Shown here piece after piece: positions 35,504 to 43,737 of a stretch of 64,000 nt of DNA; within the stretch, counting starts at the first letter, position 1, and each line of letters opens with the position of its first letter. The notes beneath the pieces were generated by a model that searched no databases, was not told where the DNA came from, and saw only the letters and a program-made list of their open reading frames with translations. The position numbers and the translations under genes were made by a program. Source of the stretch: Halioglobus sp. (GTDB lineage: Bacteria > Pseudomonadota > Gammaproteobacteria > Pseudomonadales > Halieaceae); assembly GCA_002699145.1 (NCBI GenBank), contig PABK01000060.1:318308-382307 (forward strand), read 5' to 3'.

Positions 35504-38272
35504 ATGCAACAAGCTGTAGCAACAACAATGCTCTACCGGATTACATTTACGCTGTTTTTTACCGGTTTCATCGCTTCCTGCGGTGGTGGCGGTGGCGGCG
35601 GCAGCATTACCCTGACCACGGATGAGCAGGGCGACGACCCTGTGGTCGTCGAGGTGCCGGTGGCGTATATCCGGCGTCCGTTGCCCGACCAGGCTCCGGA
35701 TCTGCGCGACCCGCTCGCTTTCTACCCGGGCGCCACGCTCTACGTGCGCGACCGCTCGGCAACCAGTGGAGAAGACGTGGATGTGAGCGCGCTGATCGCC
35801 GCGGTGGTGGCCGCGGAGGAGGACGTGGCCGCAGAGAATGTCGCCCTGGATATCAAGGACCTGGACAGTTCCTTTGACGGCAACACCCTGGTGTTCGCAG
35901 TGCGCGCGGTACCCGAGCCGGTCGAGCAGAATCTGCAGCGAACCACCTGGAACCTGTGGTTCTACGACATCCAGCGGCGCGAGGCCGGCTACCTGATCAA
36001 CTCGCGCATCAAGCGCAACGAGGGCGTGGAGAGCGGCGGCGGGCACGACATCGCCCCGCACTTTCTCCCCGACGACCGCATCGTGTTCAGCTCCACGCGG
36101 CAGATCGCCAGCCAGGGACGCCTGTTGAACGAGGGGCGCAACCAGCTGTTCGCCGCGCTCGACGAGAGCGGGCGCCGCCCGGCGGCGGTGCTGCACATCT
36201 ACGACCCGCTGCTGCGCGGCGAGGAGTTCACGCAGATATCCTTCAACCCCAGTCATGATCTCGACCCTGTGGTGCTGGACACGGGAGAGATCGTGTTCAG
36301 TCGCTGGAACAATACGGCGACCAACCACATCAGCCTGTATCGCATCATGCCCTCGGGCCTGGGCCTGTCGCCGCTGTTCGGGTTCCACAGCCCGGGCGTG
36401 GTGTACAGCCAGCCGCGCGAGACGGATGACGGCCGCCTGGTGACCGTCGCGCGCGAGGTGGAGGCGCAGTCCCTGGGCGGCAATATCGTCTTTGTCGACA
36501 GTGCGGGCTTCAGCGATCCCGGGCAACCCCTCTGGGGCAACAGCGTTGCACAGGGTTCCGGTGTGGAGGCTATGTCCCCGCGAGAGGTGCGCAGCGATGA
36601 GCTGCTCTCGCGCGGGGGCCGCTACGGCGCGGTGTACGCACTGCGCGACGGCACCTCGCGCCTGCTGGTTACCTGGAGCGATTGTCGCGTGGTGACGCAA
36701 GGCGCGGACGCCGACGGCACGCCGCGCTACCTGCCCTGCACGCTCGAGCCGGACAACGAGGAAGCCGCGCCGCCGCTCTACGGCGGCTGGATCGTCGACC
36801 CGCGGGAGGATACCCAGCGCCCGGTGGTGCTGCCGCTGGAGGGCCAGTACGTCAGCGAACTCATCGCAGCGGAACCCAGGGACTTCGCAGCGTTGTTGCC
36901 GCTGCCGGCGGATTTCAACAGCGAACTGGCCGCCCGGGCCAGCGGCCAGTTGCTTATCGACAGTGTCTACAACCTCGACGGCGTGGACGCCTCTCCCGCC
37001 GGCATCGCCGCGCATGCCACACCGGCGACGCCGCCTTTCGAGTCGCGCCCGGCGCGCTTCCTGCGCTTTTACCAGTCGGTGCCGCTGCCCGACCCGGAGG
37101 TGTTCGAGGTGCCGGGTTTTGCCGCGGGGGTCGCCGGCGGCAGCGGGTTCAGGGAAATTCTCGGTTACGTGCCGGTGGAGCCGGACGGCTCGGTGAGCGC
37201 TGTGGTGCCGGCGCTGCGCGCCTTCAGCTTCGACATCGTCGACGCCAGGGGGCGCCGCAGCGGCGCACGCCACGACTACTGGCTGCAGGTGGGCGCCGGC
37301 GAGGTGCTGCGTTGCACGGGCTGCCACGACCACGCCTCGGGTCTGCCCCACGGCCATCGCGACGCCCCGGCGCCCAGCGTCAATCCCGGGGCGCGCGCGC
37401 TGGACAACGGCAGCCTTGGGTTCGCCGGCACGGACCTGGCGCGGCTGTTCGCCACGCAACCCGGGCAGACCATGGCGCAGGTCTGGGACTTTCACCGGCC
37501 CCTGTCCGCGCCTGCGGCGACGGCGCGCGCGATGACACTGGCGCCCGAGTACGTCGACCAGTGGCACGACCCGGCGCTGCCGGCACAGGCGGCGATCAGC
37601 GACCGCGACTACCGCGGGGCCTGGGCGGATATTTCGCCGGAGCGGGCGATTGTTGTCGACAGTTTCGATCCCGGGCAGCCCGCGCGCATCGTCATCAACT
37701 ACGTGGACCACATCCAGCCAGTGTGGGAGCGGGCCCGCGCGGCGCGCCCGGACGGGGACGGCAACCCCGTGGACACCTGCGTCGGCTGCCACTCGGATGG
37801 CGGCGGGGCGCGGGTGCCGGCGGGCCAGCTGGACCTCAGCGCGGCGCCCGCGAGTGACCAGCCCGAGCACTACCGTTCCTACCGCGAGCTGTTGCTGCCC
37901 TCGCCCGCGCTGTGGCTTGGCGCCGACGACGTGCCCGCGCCACGACTGCGCACCTGCACGCGGACAGACGACCAGGGCGCCAGCTTCGAGACCGTCGAGC
38001 CGGTGCTGCTGAGCGCGCCGGCGCGCGGCGGCAGCGCCGCCGGCAGCGAGCGTTTCTTCGCCTGTTTCGAAGGCGGCAGTTGCGGACCGCCCGCGGCGCC
38101 GCCACTGCCGGATAACTGTACCGAGGACGGGGGCACCGTGGTGCCGGCCACCCGCGACAGCGTGGATCACCGGGGGCTGTTGTCACCGCAGGAACTGCAT
38201 TTGCTGTCGGAATGGCTGGACATTGGCGCGCAGTACTTCAACAACCCTTTCGATGCGCGGCTGGCGCAGTGA
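35504..38272 (+). CDS. Di-heme lipoprotein, HzsA-related
   Basis: A 922-residue lipoprotein; ATG 35504 is used and ATG 35528 is also possible. The lipobox is IASC, followed by seven glycines (CGGGGGGGS). The middle part has beta-propeller-like segments ([78 protein letters not shown]), as in the HzsA-related family. Two heme c motifs follow: C604-T-G-C-H608 and C759-V-G-C-H763. It is the first gene of the rightward operon. Its resemblance to the 1214-residue protein at 13.4 kb lies in overall layout and the heme-bearing C-terminal part. Electron transfer or a redox reaction at the outer membrane is likely; the substrate is unknown. Confidence 0.75.
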   Translation: MQQAVATTMLYRITFTLFFTGFIASCGGGGGGGSITLTTDEQGDDPVVVEVPVAYIRRPLPDQAPDLRDPLAFYPGATLYVRDRSATSGEDVDVSALIAAVVAAEEDVAAENVALDIKDLDSSFDGNTLVFAVRAVPEPVEQNLQRTTWNLWFYDIQRREAGYLINSRIKRNEGVESGGGHDIAPHFLPDDRIVFSSTRQIASQGRLLNEGRNQLFAALDESGRRPAAVLHIYDPLLRGEEFTQISFNPSHDLDPVVLDTGEIVFSRWNNTATNHISLYRIMPSGLGLSPLFGFHSPGVVYSQPRETDDGRLVTVAREVEAQSLGGNIVFVDSAGFSDPGQPLWGNSVAQGSGVEAMSPREVRSDELLSRGGRYGAVYALRDGTSRLLVTWSDCRVVTQGADADGTPRYLPCTLEPDNEEAAPPLYGGWIVDPREDTQRPVVLPLEGQYVSELIAAEPRDFAALLPLPADFNSELAARASGQLLIDSVYNLDGVDASPAGIAAHATPATPPFESRPARFLRFYQSVPLPDPEVFEVPGFAAGVAGGSGFREILGYVPVEPDGSVSAVVPALRAFSFDIVDARGRRSGARHDYWLQVGAGEVLRCTGCHDHASGLPHGHRDAPAPSVNPGARALDNGSLGFAGTDLARLFATQPGQTMAQVWDFHRPLSAPAATARAMTLAPEYVDQWHDPALPAQAAISDRDYRGAWADISPERAIVVDSFDPGQPARIVINYVDHIQPVWERARAARPDGDGNPVDTCVGCHSDGGGARVPAGQLDLSAAPASDQPEHYRSYRELLLPSPALWLGADDVPAPRLRTCTRTDDQGASFETVEPVLLSAPARGGSAAGSERFFACFEGGSCGPPAAPPLPDNCTEDGGTVVPATRDSVDHRGLLSPQELHLLSEWLDIGAQYFNNPFDARLAQ

Positions 38273-38274
38273 GA

Positions 38275-39054
38275 ATGACACCGTTGGCAGGCATGTTGTC
38301 CGCGCCCCCGATTCTGTGGGTGCTGGCCGGTGCGTTGTTGCTGGCGGCCCTGGCCGCACCGGGCGCGGCCCTCGCCGATGCCGGCGTCGCGCGCGCGCGC
38401 GTGGTGGATGCCTATATCGAGATGCGCACACAGCCGGGCCGCGGCTACCCGGTCTTCTACGTCGCCGAGCGCGGCGAGGAAATTGAACTGTTGCGCCAGC
38501 GCACGAGCTGGATACAGGTACGCAACCGGCGCGGGATACAGGGCTGGGTGCACGAGGACGATATCGCGCGCACGGTGGACGCGAGCGGCGAACCCCTGGC
38601 GCTGGCCACCGCCAGCTTCGAGGCCTACACGCAACGCAACTGGGAGTTCGGCCTGCTACTGGGTGACTACGGTGACACGGACACGTTGGGCGGTTACCTG
38701 GGCTGGCATTTCACGCGCAATCTCAGTGTCGAGGTTGCCGCCATGGAAAATTTCGGCGACACCTCCGACGGTCGCATGCTCACCGGCAGTATCGTGCACC
38801 AGCTCTATCCCCGGGCGCGCTACTCGCCATTCTTCACCGTGGGATGGGGCGTGCGCGAAACCAATCCCCGTTCCACCCTGGTGTCCACCGAGGACCGCAC
38901 CGACAACGTCGCCAGCGTCGGTGCGGGGCTGCGCATACACCTGTACGAGCGGCTGTTCCTGCGCCTGCAATACAAGCACTACGCGGTCATGACCGACCGC
39001 GACGACGATGAAGAGGTTGACGAATGGAAAATCGGTATCAGCGCGTTTTACTGA
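38275..39054 (+). CDS. SH3-domain outer-membrane beta-barrel protein
   Basis: A 259-residue outer-membrane protein. A signal peptide (about 1-34, ending ALADA) precedes a bacterial SH3 domain ([34 protein letters not shown]...[19 protein letters not shown]). A small beta-barrel follows, ending in aromatic ISAFY. The barrel ([40 protein letters not shown]) matches the barrel type shared with myxobacterial gliding-machine proteins. ATG lies 2 bases after the previous stop; GTG 38269 (overlapping GTGA) is an alternative start. The SH3 domain may bind peptidoglycan. Its last 31 bases overlap the next barrel gene. Confidence 0.8.
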   Translation: MTPLAGMLSAPPILWVLAGALLLAALAAPGAALADAGVARARVVDAYIEMRTQPGRGYPVFYVAERGEEIELLRQRTSWIQVRNRRGIQGWVHEDDIARTVDASGEPLALATASFEAYTQRNWEFGLLLGDYGDTDTLGGYLGWHFTRNLSVEVAAMENFGDTSDGRMLTGSIVHQLYPRARYSPFFTVGWGVRETNPRSTLVSTEDRTDNVASVGAGLRIHLYERLFLRLQYKHYAVMTDRDDDEEVDEWKIGISAFY

Positions 39055-39668
39055 CGCTACTGTGCTGCGCGACCCTGTCCGTGCAGGCGCAGGAGGATGC
39101 GGCGCAGTCGCCGCTGGAGGTGGTGCGACCGCAGGTGGAGCGGCGCGATGTGCGCCCGGCGGCTATCGATCGCCAGGACTTTGAGGTCGGCACCTTCGCC
39201 GGGCTGCTCAGCATTGCCGACTTTGACGCCGACCTGGTATACGGGCTGCGCGGCGCCTGGCATGTCACCGAGGACTTCTTCCTCGAGGCCTCCTACGGCC
39301 TCTCCCAGGGGGACCAGACCAGTTTCGAGAAACTCTCCGGCGGCGCACCGCTGTTCGAGGACGCGGACCGCGATTACACCTACTACGACCTGGGTGTGGG
39401 CTGGAACGTGCTGCCCGGCGAGATATTCCTGTTCGGCAGCCGCGCATTGAAATCGGACCTGTACCTGCTGCTGGGCGCCGGCAGCACCGATTTCCTCGAC
39501 GACAACTGGTTCACGGTCAACGCCGGCGCCGGCTACCGCTTGCTGTTGAACGACTGGCTGGCCTGGCGCCTGGACGTGCGCGATCACATCTTCGACCGGG
39601 ATACCTTCGGCGAGGACGAGACGACACACAACATCGAGGTGTCCATGGGTCTCACCGTCTTTTTCTGA
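39024..39668 (+). CDS. Outer-membrane beta-barrel protein
   Basis: A 214-residue protein with a signal peptide ([23 protein letters not shown]) and a beta-barrel of about eight strands ([43 protein letters not shown] ... [18 protein letters not shown]). It ends with the outer-membrane C-terminal phenylalanine (LTVFF). It is paralogous in style to the preceding SH3 barrel and overlaps it by 31 bases, so the two barrels probably assemble together. No strong ribosome site precedes its ATG, which fits translational coupling. Confidence 0.8.
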   Translation: MENRYQRVLLTLLCCATLSVQAQEDAAQSPLEVVRPQVERRDVRPAAIDRQDFEVGTFAGLLSIADFDADLVYGLRGAWHVTEDFFLEASYGLSQGDQTSFEKLSGGAPLFEDADRDYTYYDLGVGWNVLPGEIFLFGSRALKSDLYLLLGAGSTDFLDDNWFTVNAGAGYRLLLNDWLAWRLDVRDHIFDRDTFGEDETTHNIEVSMGLTVFF

Positions 39669-39685
39669 GTGTGGAGGTTACGATA

Positions 39686-40177
39686 ATGAAACTGATAACC
39701 AGGGCATTGTTTGTCGCGCTGCTGGCGCTGGGCCTGCCTGGCCAGGCGTCGTCCGTGCCCGGCGCTGCAGGCAATTTTACGCTGAAAAGCGCTGCGGGCA
39801 GCAACGTGCGCCTGAGCGAGTACCGCGGCCAGGTGGTGATGCTGAATTTCTGGGCCTCCTGGTGCGGCCCCTGCCGGCAGGAGTTTCCCCACCTGGATAC
39901 CCTGCACCGCAAGTATGCCGGACTGGGGTTTACCGTGTTCGGCATCAACGTCGAGCAGGACCGCTCCCAGGCGGACAAGGTGCTGCGCGATATCCCGGTG
40001 TCCTTCCCGATCCTTTTTGACGACGGCAACGAGGTCAGTGAACTGTACGGGGTCGACGCCATGCCGATGACCCTGTTGCTGGACCGCAACGGCATCGTGC
40101 GCCACCTGCATCGCGGCTACAAGCCGGGGTACGAGGACACCTACGAGATGCAGGTCAGGGCGCTGGTGAAGGAATGA
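39686..40177 (+). CDS. TlpA-like thioredoxin, exported
   Basis: A 163-residue periplasmic thiol-disulfide protein. ATG 39686 is chosen because GGAGGT lies 7 bases before it. The signal peptide is MKLITRALFVALLALGLPGQA, and the active site is W59-C60-G-P-C63 in NFWASWCGPCRQEF. Members of this group reduce or isomerise disulfides, for example keeping CxxCH cysteines reduced for heme attachment. In this locus it may serve the CxxCH proteins or the Cys-Gly-Cys tail of the next lipoprotein. It overlaps the DUF4266 gene by 4 bases. Confidence 0.9.
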   Translation: MKLITRALFVALLALGLPGQASSVPGAAGNFTLKSAAGSNVRLSEYRGQVVMLNFWASWCGPCRQEFPHLDTLHRKYAGLGFTVFGINVEQDRSQADKVLRDIPVSFPILFDDGNEVSELYGVDAMPMTLLLDRNGIVRHLHRGYKPGYEDTYEMQVRALVKE

Positions 40178-40413
40178 AAATCGTGTCTCTACGTTTACTG
40201 CGCCTGCTGTTGCTGCTGCTCTGCCTGCCGCTGCTCGGCGCCTGCGGCGTCACGCCGTGGGTCAAGCCCTACGAGCGGCAGAACCTGGCCGATCCGCTGA
40301 TGAGCTTCGACCGCCATCCCATTGCCTCGGGCTATACGCATCACGTGTACCAGGCCAGGGAGGGCGCGCGTGGCGCCGAGGGCGGGGGAGGTGGCGGCTG
40401 TGGCTGCAACTAG
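40174..40413 (+). CDS. DUF4266 lipoprotein with C-terminal Cys-Gly-Cys-Asn
   Basis: A 79-residue lipoprotein. The leader ends LLGAC24 (lipobox), then VTPWVKPYERQNLADPLMSFDRHP, matching DUF4266 (xVKPYERxxLAxPxM). A Gly-rich stretch follows, and the protein ends C76-G-C78-N79. A conserved two-cysteine tail on such a small lipoprotein suggests a metal, thiol or cofactor site handled by the thioredoxin encoded just before it. The gene overlaps the TlpA gene by 4 bases and the DUF3570 gene by 14; its Gly codons also provide the Shine-Dalgarno of the next gene. Confidence 0.85.
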   Translation: MKIVSLRLLRLLLLLLCLPLLGACGVTPWVKPYERQNLADPLMSFDRHPIASGYTHHVYQAREGARGAEGGGGGGCGCN

Positions 40414-41626
40414 CGCTGGCAGGAGCGTGCTGGCCTGTCGCGGGGCCCAGGTAGGGTCGCGATCGTTGCCGGGGACTGCGTGCAGGCTGCTCGCGGCGCT
40501 GCTGCCGTGCGCCCTGTGGCCGGCCGGGCAAGTGCAGGCGGTGGTGCTGCCCGAGGAGCGGGCCGATGCCATGTACCACCGCTACGATGGCGGCGGCGTC
40601 ACGGTGGACGGGCCGGCGCTGCTGGTGCGCAAGAATTTTCGCGAGACGCTATCGGTAAGCGGCAGTTACTACGTGGACAACGTGAGCAGCGCTTCTATCG
40701 ATGTGGTCACCAGCGGCGCCTCCGGCTACAGCGAGCAGCGCACGGAGTATTCCGTGGGCGCGCAGTACCTGTACGACAAGAGCATTCTCAGCGCAGGTTA
40801 CAGCAACAGCGACGAGAGCGACTACAACGCCGATACCTGGTACCTCAACGTCAGCCAGGACTTCTTCGGCGACCTCACTACCGTCACCTTCGGTTACACG
40901 CGCGGCGAGGACGACGTGTACCAGAACGGCAACGCGGAGTTTGCCGGCGATATCGAGCGCCAGCATTTTCGCCTGGGGGTCAGCCAGATCGCCACGCCCA
41001 GCCTGCTGTTGTCGCTGGACTACGAGCTGATTACCGACGAGGGTTACCTGAACAATCCCTACCGCAGTTACCGCTATCTCAGCGACCCGCTGGATCCCGC
41101 TGCGGGCTACCAGTTCGCCCGCGAGGTCTATCCCGACACGCGCACCTCGGATGCCGCCGCGTTGCGCGGGCTGTACTACCTGCCGGGCCGCCACACCATG
41201 GGCGGCGGCTACCGCTACTTCACAGACGATTGGGGCATCGACGCGCACACCCTGGACATCGGCTACACCCACGCCTGGAACGAGCACTGGGTGTTCGACC
41301 TCAAGTACCGCTACTACTGGCAAACCGGGGCGGACTTCTACAGTGACCTGTTCGAGTTCGCCTCCCAGGACGACAAGGACTGGCGCGCCCGGGACAAGGA
41401 GTTGTCCGAGTTCGACAACCAGACGGTGTCGCTCTATGTCACCTATGAACGGCCACTGCGTTACCGTTTGTTCGAGCGCGCCGCGGTCGTTTTGCAGTGG
41501 GACCACGTGTGGTTTGACTACCAGGATTTCAGCGACCTGCGCGCCGCCGTGGACACGCCGGGGGAGGAGCCGGCCTACGATTTCGAGGCGGACATACTGA
41601 AGCTGGTTTTCACGCTCTGGTACTGA
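40400..41626 (+). CDS. DUF3570 outer-membrane barrel protein
   Basis: A 408-residue protein with a GTG start at 40400, chosen because GGGGGAGG lies 7 bases before it and the frame upstream is out of the signal. Signal region LAALLPCALWPAGQVQA. The rest is beta-rich with repeated aromatic strands (YSVGAQYLYDKSILSAGYSNSDESDYNADTWYLNVSQDFFGDLTTVTFGYTRGED), ending LVFTLWY, consistent with an outer-membrane barrel. It contains D101-V-V-T-S-G-A-S108, which is like the Ser/Thr-Gly-Ala-Ser/Thr motif flavinylated by ApbE, whose gene is the convergent neighbour. Last gene of the rightward operon. Confidence 0.85.
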   Translation: MAATSAGRSVLACRGAQVGSRSLPGTACRLLAALLPCALWPAGQVQAVVLPEERADAMYHRYDGGGVTVDGPALLVRKNFRETLSVSGSYYVDNVSSASIDVVTSGASGYSEQRTEYSVGAQYLYDKSILSAGYSNSDESDYNADTWYLNVSQDFFGDLTTVTFGYTRGEDDVYQNGNAEFAGDIERQHFRLGVSQIATPSLLLSLDYELITDEGYLNNPYRSYRYLSDPLDPAAGYQFAREVYPDTRTSDAAALRGLYYLPGRHTMGGGYRYFTDDWGIDAHTLDIGYTHAWNEHWVFDLKYRYYWQTGADFYSDLFEFASQDDKDWRARDKELSEFDNQTVSLYVTYERPLRYRLFERAAVVLQWDHVWFDYQDFSDLRAAVDTPGEEPAYDFEADILKLVFTLWY

Positions 41627-41641
41627 GCGCGCGGCGCCCGC

Positions 41642-42640
41642 CTAACGCGACTGGGTCTGCAGCAGCAAGTCCCTGGAGTAGTGCAGCTTGCCGCTGCCGT
41701 CAATGATGATGGCGTCCACCCCGGGCAGTGAGTCGATCAGTGCCAGGCCCTTGTCGACGCCCAGTATGAACGTCGTGGTCGACAGGGCATCGCTGTCGAT
41801 GGCGCGCGCGGCGAGAATGCTGGCGCTCTGCACCTCCCTGGCGGACTGCCCCGTGCGCGGGTTGAGAATATGGTGATGGCGCACGCCGTCGACGATGAAA
41901 AAGCGTTCGTAGTCGCCGGAGGTGGAGATTGCGGTATCGGCCAGCGGGATCAGCGCCGCGTACTCGCCCTCGCGGCGCGGGTGGCGAATGCCCACCGTGC
42001 GCGGCCGGCCCTGCAGGTCGCCGAGTATGCGGCTGTCGCCACCGGCGCTGACTATCGCCGAGGTGACGCCGCCCGCCTGCAGTATCGCGATGCCGCGGTC
42101 CACCGCGTAGCCCTTGGCGATGCCACCCAGGTCGACCTGCAGGCCCGGCCTGGTGAAGCGGATCTCACCCCTGCCCGGGTCGACCTGGATAGCGCGGTAA
42201 TCGATATTGGCGCGCCCGACTTGCAGTTCCTGCGCGTCGGGCATCTCTCCCCTACGGTAGTCGTAGTGCTGGCCCACGGAGGCGAAGCTGATGTCGAAGG
42301 CGCCGTCGCTGAGACGCGAGTAGTGCAGGGCGCGCTGTACCACCTCGATGATCTCGCTGCTGGCGCCGACCGGCCCGGCCGCGGCCTCGCGGTTGATGCG
42401 CGACAACTCGCTGTCCGGGTTCCAGGGGTTCATCATGTGGTCCAGGCGCGCGAATTCCGCGAATACCGCCTCGACCAGCGCGCCGCCGTCCATGTCCCCT
42501 GGCGCCCACAGTTCAACCGAGACGGCGGTGCCCATCAGTTCGCGTTCCGCGGCGAGCCACTCGGCGCGCGCCCCGTCCGCCAGCAGCGTCAGCGCGAGCA
42601 GCACCGGCAGCAACAGGCGGGCGGTGCGTGCGAGTGTCAC
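41642..42640 (-). CDS. apbE: FAD:protein FMN transferase, ApbE family
   Basis: A 332-residue exported flavin transferase with a GTG start that overlaps the hexR stop (GTGA) and GGAGG before it. The signal is LLLPVLLALTLLADGARA. Family blocks are RELMGTAVSVELWA, HMMNPWNPDSELSRINREAA, DISFASVGQHYDYR, LGGIAKGYAVDRGIAILQAGGVTSAIVSAGGDSRILG, AISTSGDYERFF and HHILNPRTGQSA. ApbE moves FMN from FAD to a Thr/Ser on exported redox proteins. The nearest candidate target is the convergent DUF3570 protein. Being coupled to hexR, its expression may follow sugar metabolism control. Confidence 0.94.
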   Translation of the reverse strand: MTLARTARLLLPVLLALTLLADGARAEWLAAERELMGTAVSVELWAPGDMDGGALVEAVFAEFARLDHMMNPWNPDSELSRINREAAAGPVGASSEIIEVVQRALHYSRLSDGAFDISFASVGQHYDYRRGEMPDAQELQVGRANIDYRAIQVDPGRGEIRFTRPGLQVDLGGIAKGYAVDRGIAILQAGGVTSAIVSAGGDSRILGDLQGRPRTVGIRHPRREGEYAALIPLADTAISTSGDYERFFIVDGVRHHHILNPRTGQSAREVQSASILAARAIDSDALSTTTFILGVDKGLALIDSLPGVDAIIIDGSGKLHYSRDLLLQTQSR

Positions 42641-43482
42641 CTCGCCTCCCGGGTCGCGGCCAGGGCGCCCTTCACCCGCTGCAGGTGGGCGGTGAACTCC
42701 TCGCCCTGGCGCGTGGCCAGGGCGGTGGTGAGGACGTCGATGACCGCGAGTTGCCCCAGTCGCGAGGTCATCGGGGTGTAAACGTCGGTGTCCTCGGCGC
42801 TGTTCACCGGCAGCACGAGGTCGCAATGCGCGGCCAGGGCGGAGCCTGCGGCGGTGATGCCGATGACGGTGGCGCCGGACTCCTGCGCCAGCGCCGCCAC
42901 CTCGATGATGGCGCGCGTGCGGCCGCTGTAGGAGATGCACAGCATGCAGTCGGCCTCTCCCATGCCCGCGGCGGCCATGCGCTGGTTGAGGTGGTCGCGG
43001 TGCGCGATCACCGGGACCTCGAAGCGCATCAGTTTGTGCTGCGCGTCCAGGGCGACCGGCGCGGAGGCGCCGAGGCCGCACAGCACGATGCAGCGCGCCG
43101 CGTCCAGCACCGCCACGGCCTGCTCCACGCGCTGCGGGTCCAGCCCGGCGTGGGTCTCCTGCAGGCAGGCATGGGCGGCGTCGAAGATCTTCGCGATGAC
43201 GCTGCTGCTGGAGTCCTGTGAGGAGATGTCCGGGGCGATGCGGATGTCACGGCGCGCCAGTTCCCGCGCCAGTTGCAGCTTGAAATCCGGGTAACCCTTC
43301 AGGCCCAGGGCGGTGCAGAAGCGGTTCACCGTGGGTTCGCTGACGCCGACCTCACGGGCGAGCACGCCGATGGGCTTGTCGATGACGGCCGCCGGATTGT
43401 CCAGCACATGCAGGGCCAGCCGCCTGGCGGACTTGCTGCGGCGTGTGGTGCTGCTGGCCAGTTCGTTGAGGATTCGTCCCAT
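42637..43482 (-). CDS. hexR: HexR-like RpiR-family regulator of Entner-Doudoroff genes
   Basis: A 281-residue repressor: an N-terminal helix-turn-helix (IGVLAREVGVSEPTVNRFCTALGLKGYPDFKLQLARELA) and a C-terminal SIS domain (CIVLCGLGASAPVALDAQHKLMRF, LCISYSGRTRAIIEVAALAQESGATVIGIT) that would bind KDPG. It is divergent from zwf-pgl-edd-eda, and two HexR-type palindromes lie in between. HexR represses these genes and is relieved by KDPG in pseudomonads and relatives. The start at ATG 43482 is the first in-frame Met near the HTH. It overlaps apbE by 4 bases. Confidence 0.92.
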   Translation of the reverse strand: MGRILNELASSTTRRSKSARRLALHVLDNPAAVIDKPIGVLAREVGVSEPTVNRFCTALGLKGYPDFKLQLARELARRDIRIAPDISSQDSSSSVIAKIFDAAHACLQETHAGLDPQRVEQAVAVLDAARCIVLCGLGASAPVALDAQHKLMRFEVPVIAHRDHLNQRMAAAGMGEADCMLCISYSGRTRAIIEVAALAQESGATVIGITAAGSALAAHCDLVLPVNSAEDTDVYTPMTSRLGQLAVIDVLTTALATRQGEEFTAHLQRVKGALAATREAR

Positions 43483-43522
43483 GGGCGCGTAAACCCGCAA
43501 TGCGCGATGATGGCGCACATAA

Positions 43523-43537
43523 TGTAATAAAATTACA
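43523..43537. promoter_or_regulatory. HexR box 1
   Basis: TGTAATAAAATTACA is a near-palindrome of the HexR consensus type (TGTAATTAAATTACA). It lies 41 bp upstream of the hexR start, so it would mediate autorepression. Confidence 0.8.
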
Positions 43538-43593
43538 AAAATGGTGCAAGTCTCGCCAGTTTCGCGTCGCTGGGTTTTCCGCCGCCGCTGTTG

Positions 43594-43621
43594 TTGCGAT
43601 TTTTTGCGGGTGTTCTATACT
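43594..43621 (+). promoter_or_regulatory. Candidate zwf promoter
   Basis: TTGCGA (43594-43599) and TATACT (43616-43621) are separated by 16 bp, a reasonable sigma-70 pair pointing towards zwf. HexR box 2 lies about 65 bp after the -10 element, where a bound repressor would block the polymerase. Confidence 0.45.
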
Positions 43622-43690
43622 CTTGGGTCTACAAGGTCAACTTCTCAGCAGGCGTGCCCCGGGGCAGGCAAGGACAGTATTCGTGCAAAA

Positions 43691-43705
43691 TGTAAGCGAT
43701 TTACA
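43691..43705. promoter_or_regulatory. HexR box 2
   Basis: TGTAAGCGATTTACA carries the same TGTAA...TTACA arms as box 1. It lies 33 bp before the zwf start, so it should control the zwf-pgl-edd-eda operon. Confidence 0.78.
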
Positions 43706-43737
43706 TTTTTCTCCGTCTTTATCGCGGGGTTACTGTC

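Noticed and set aside
35339-38170. 943-codon minus-strand frame over the HzsA-like lipoprotein
   Set aside because: The plus-strand protein has a lipobox, two CxxCH motifs and fits its operon; the other frame shows only compositional bias.
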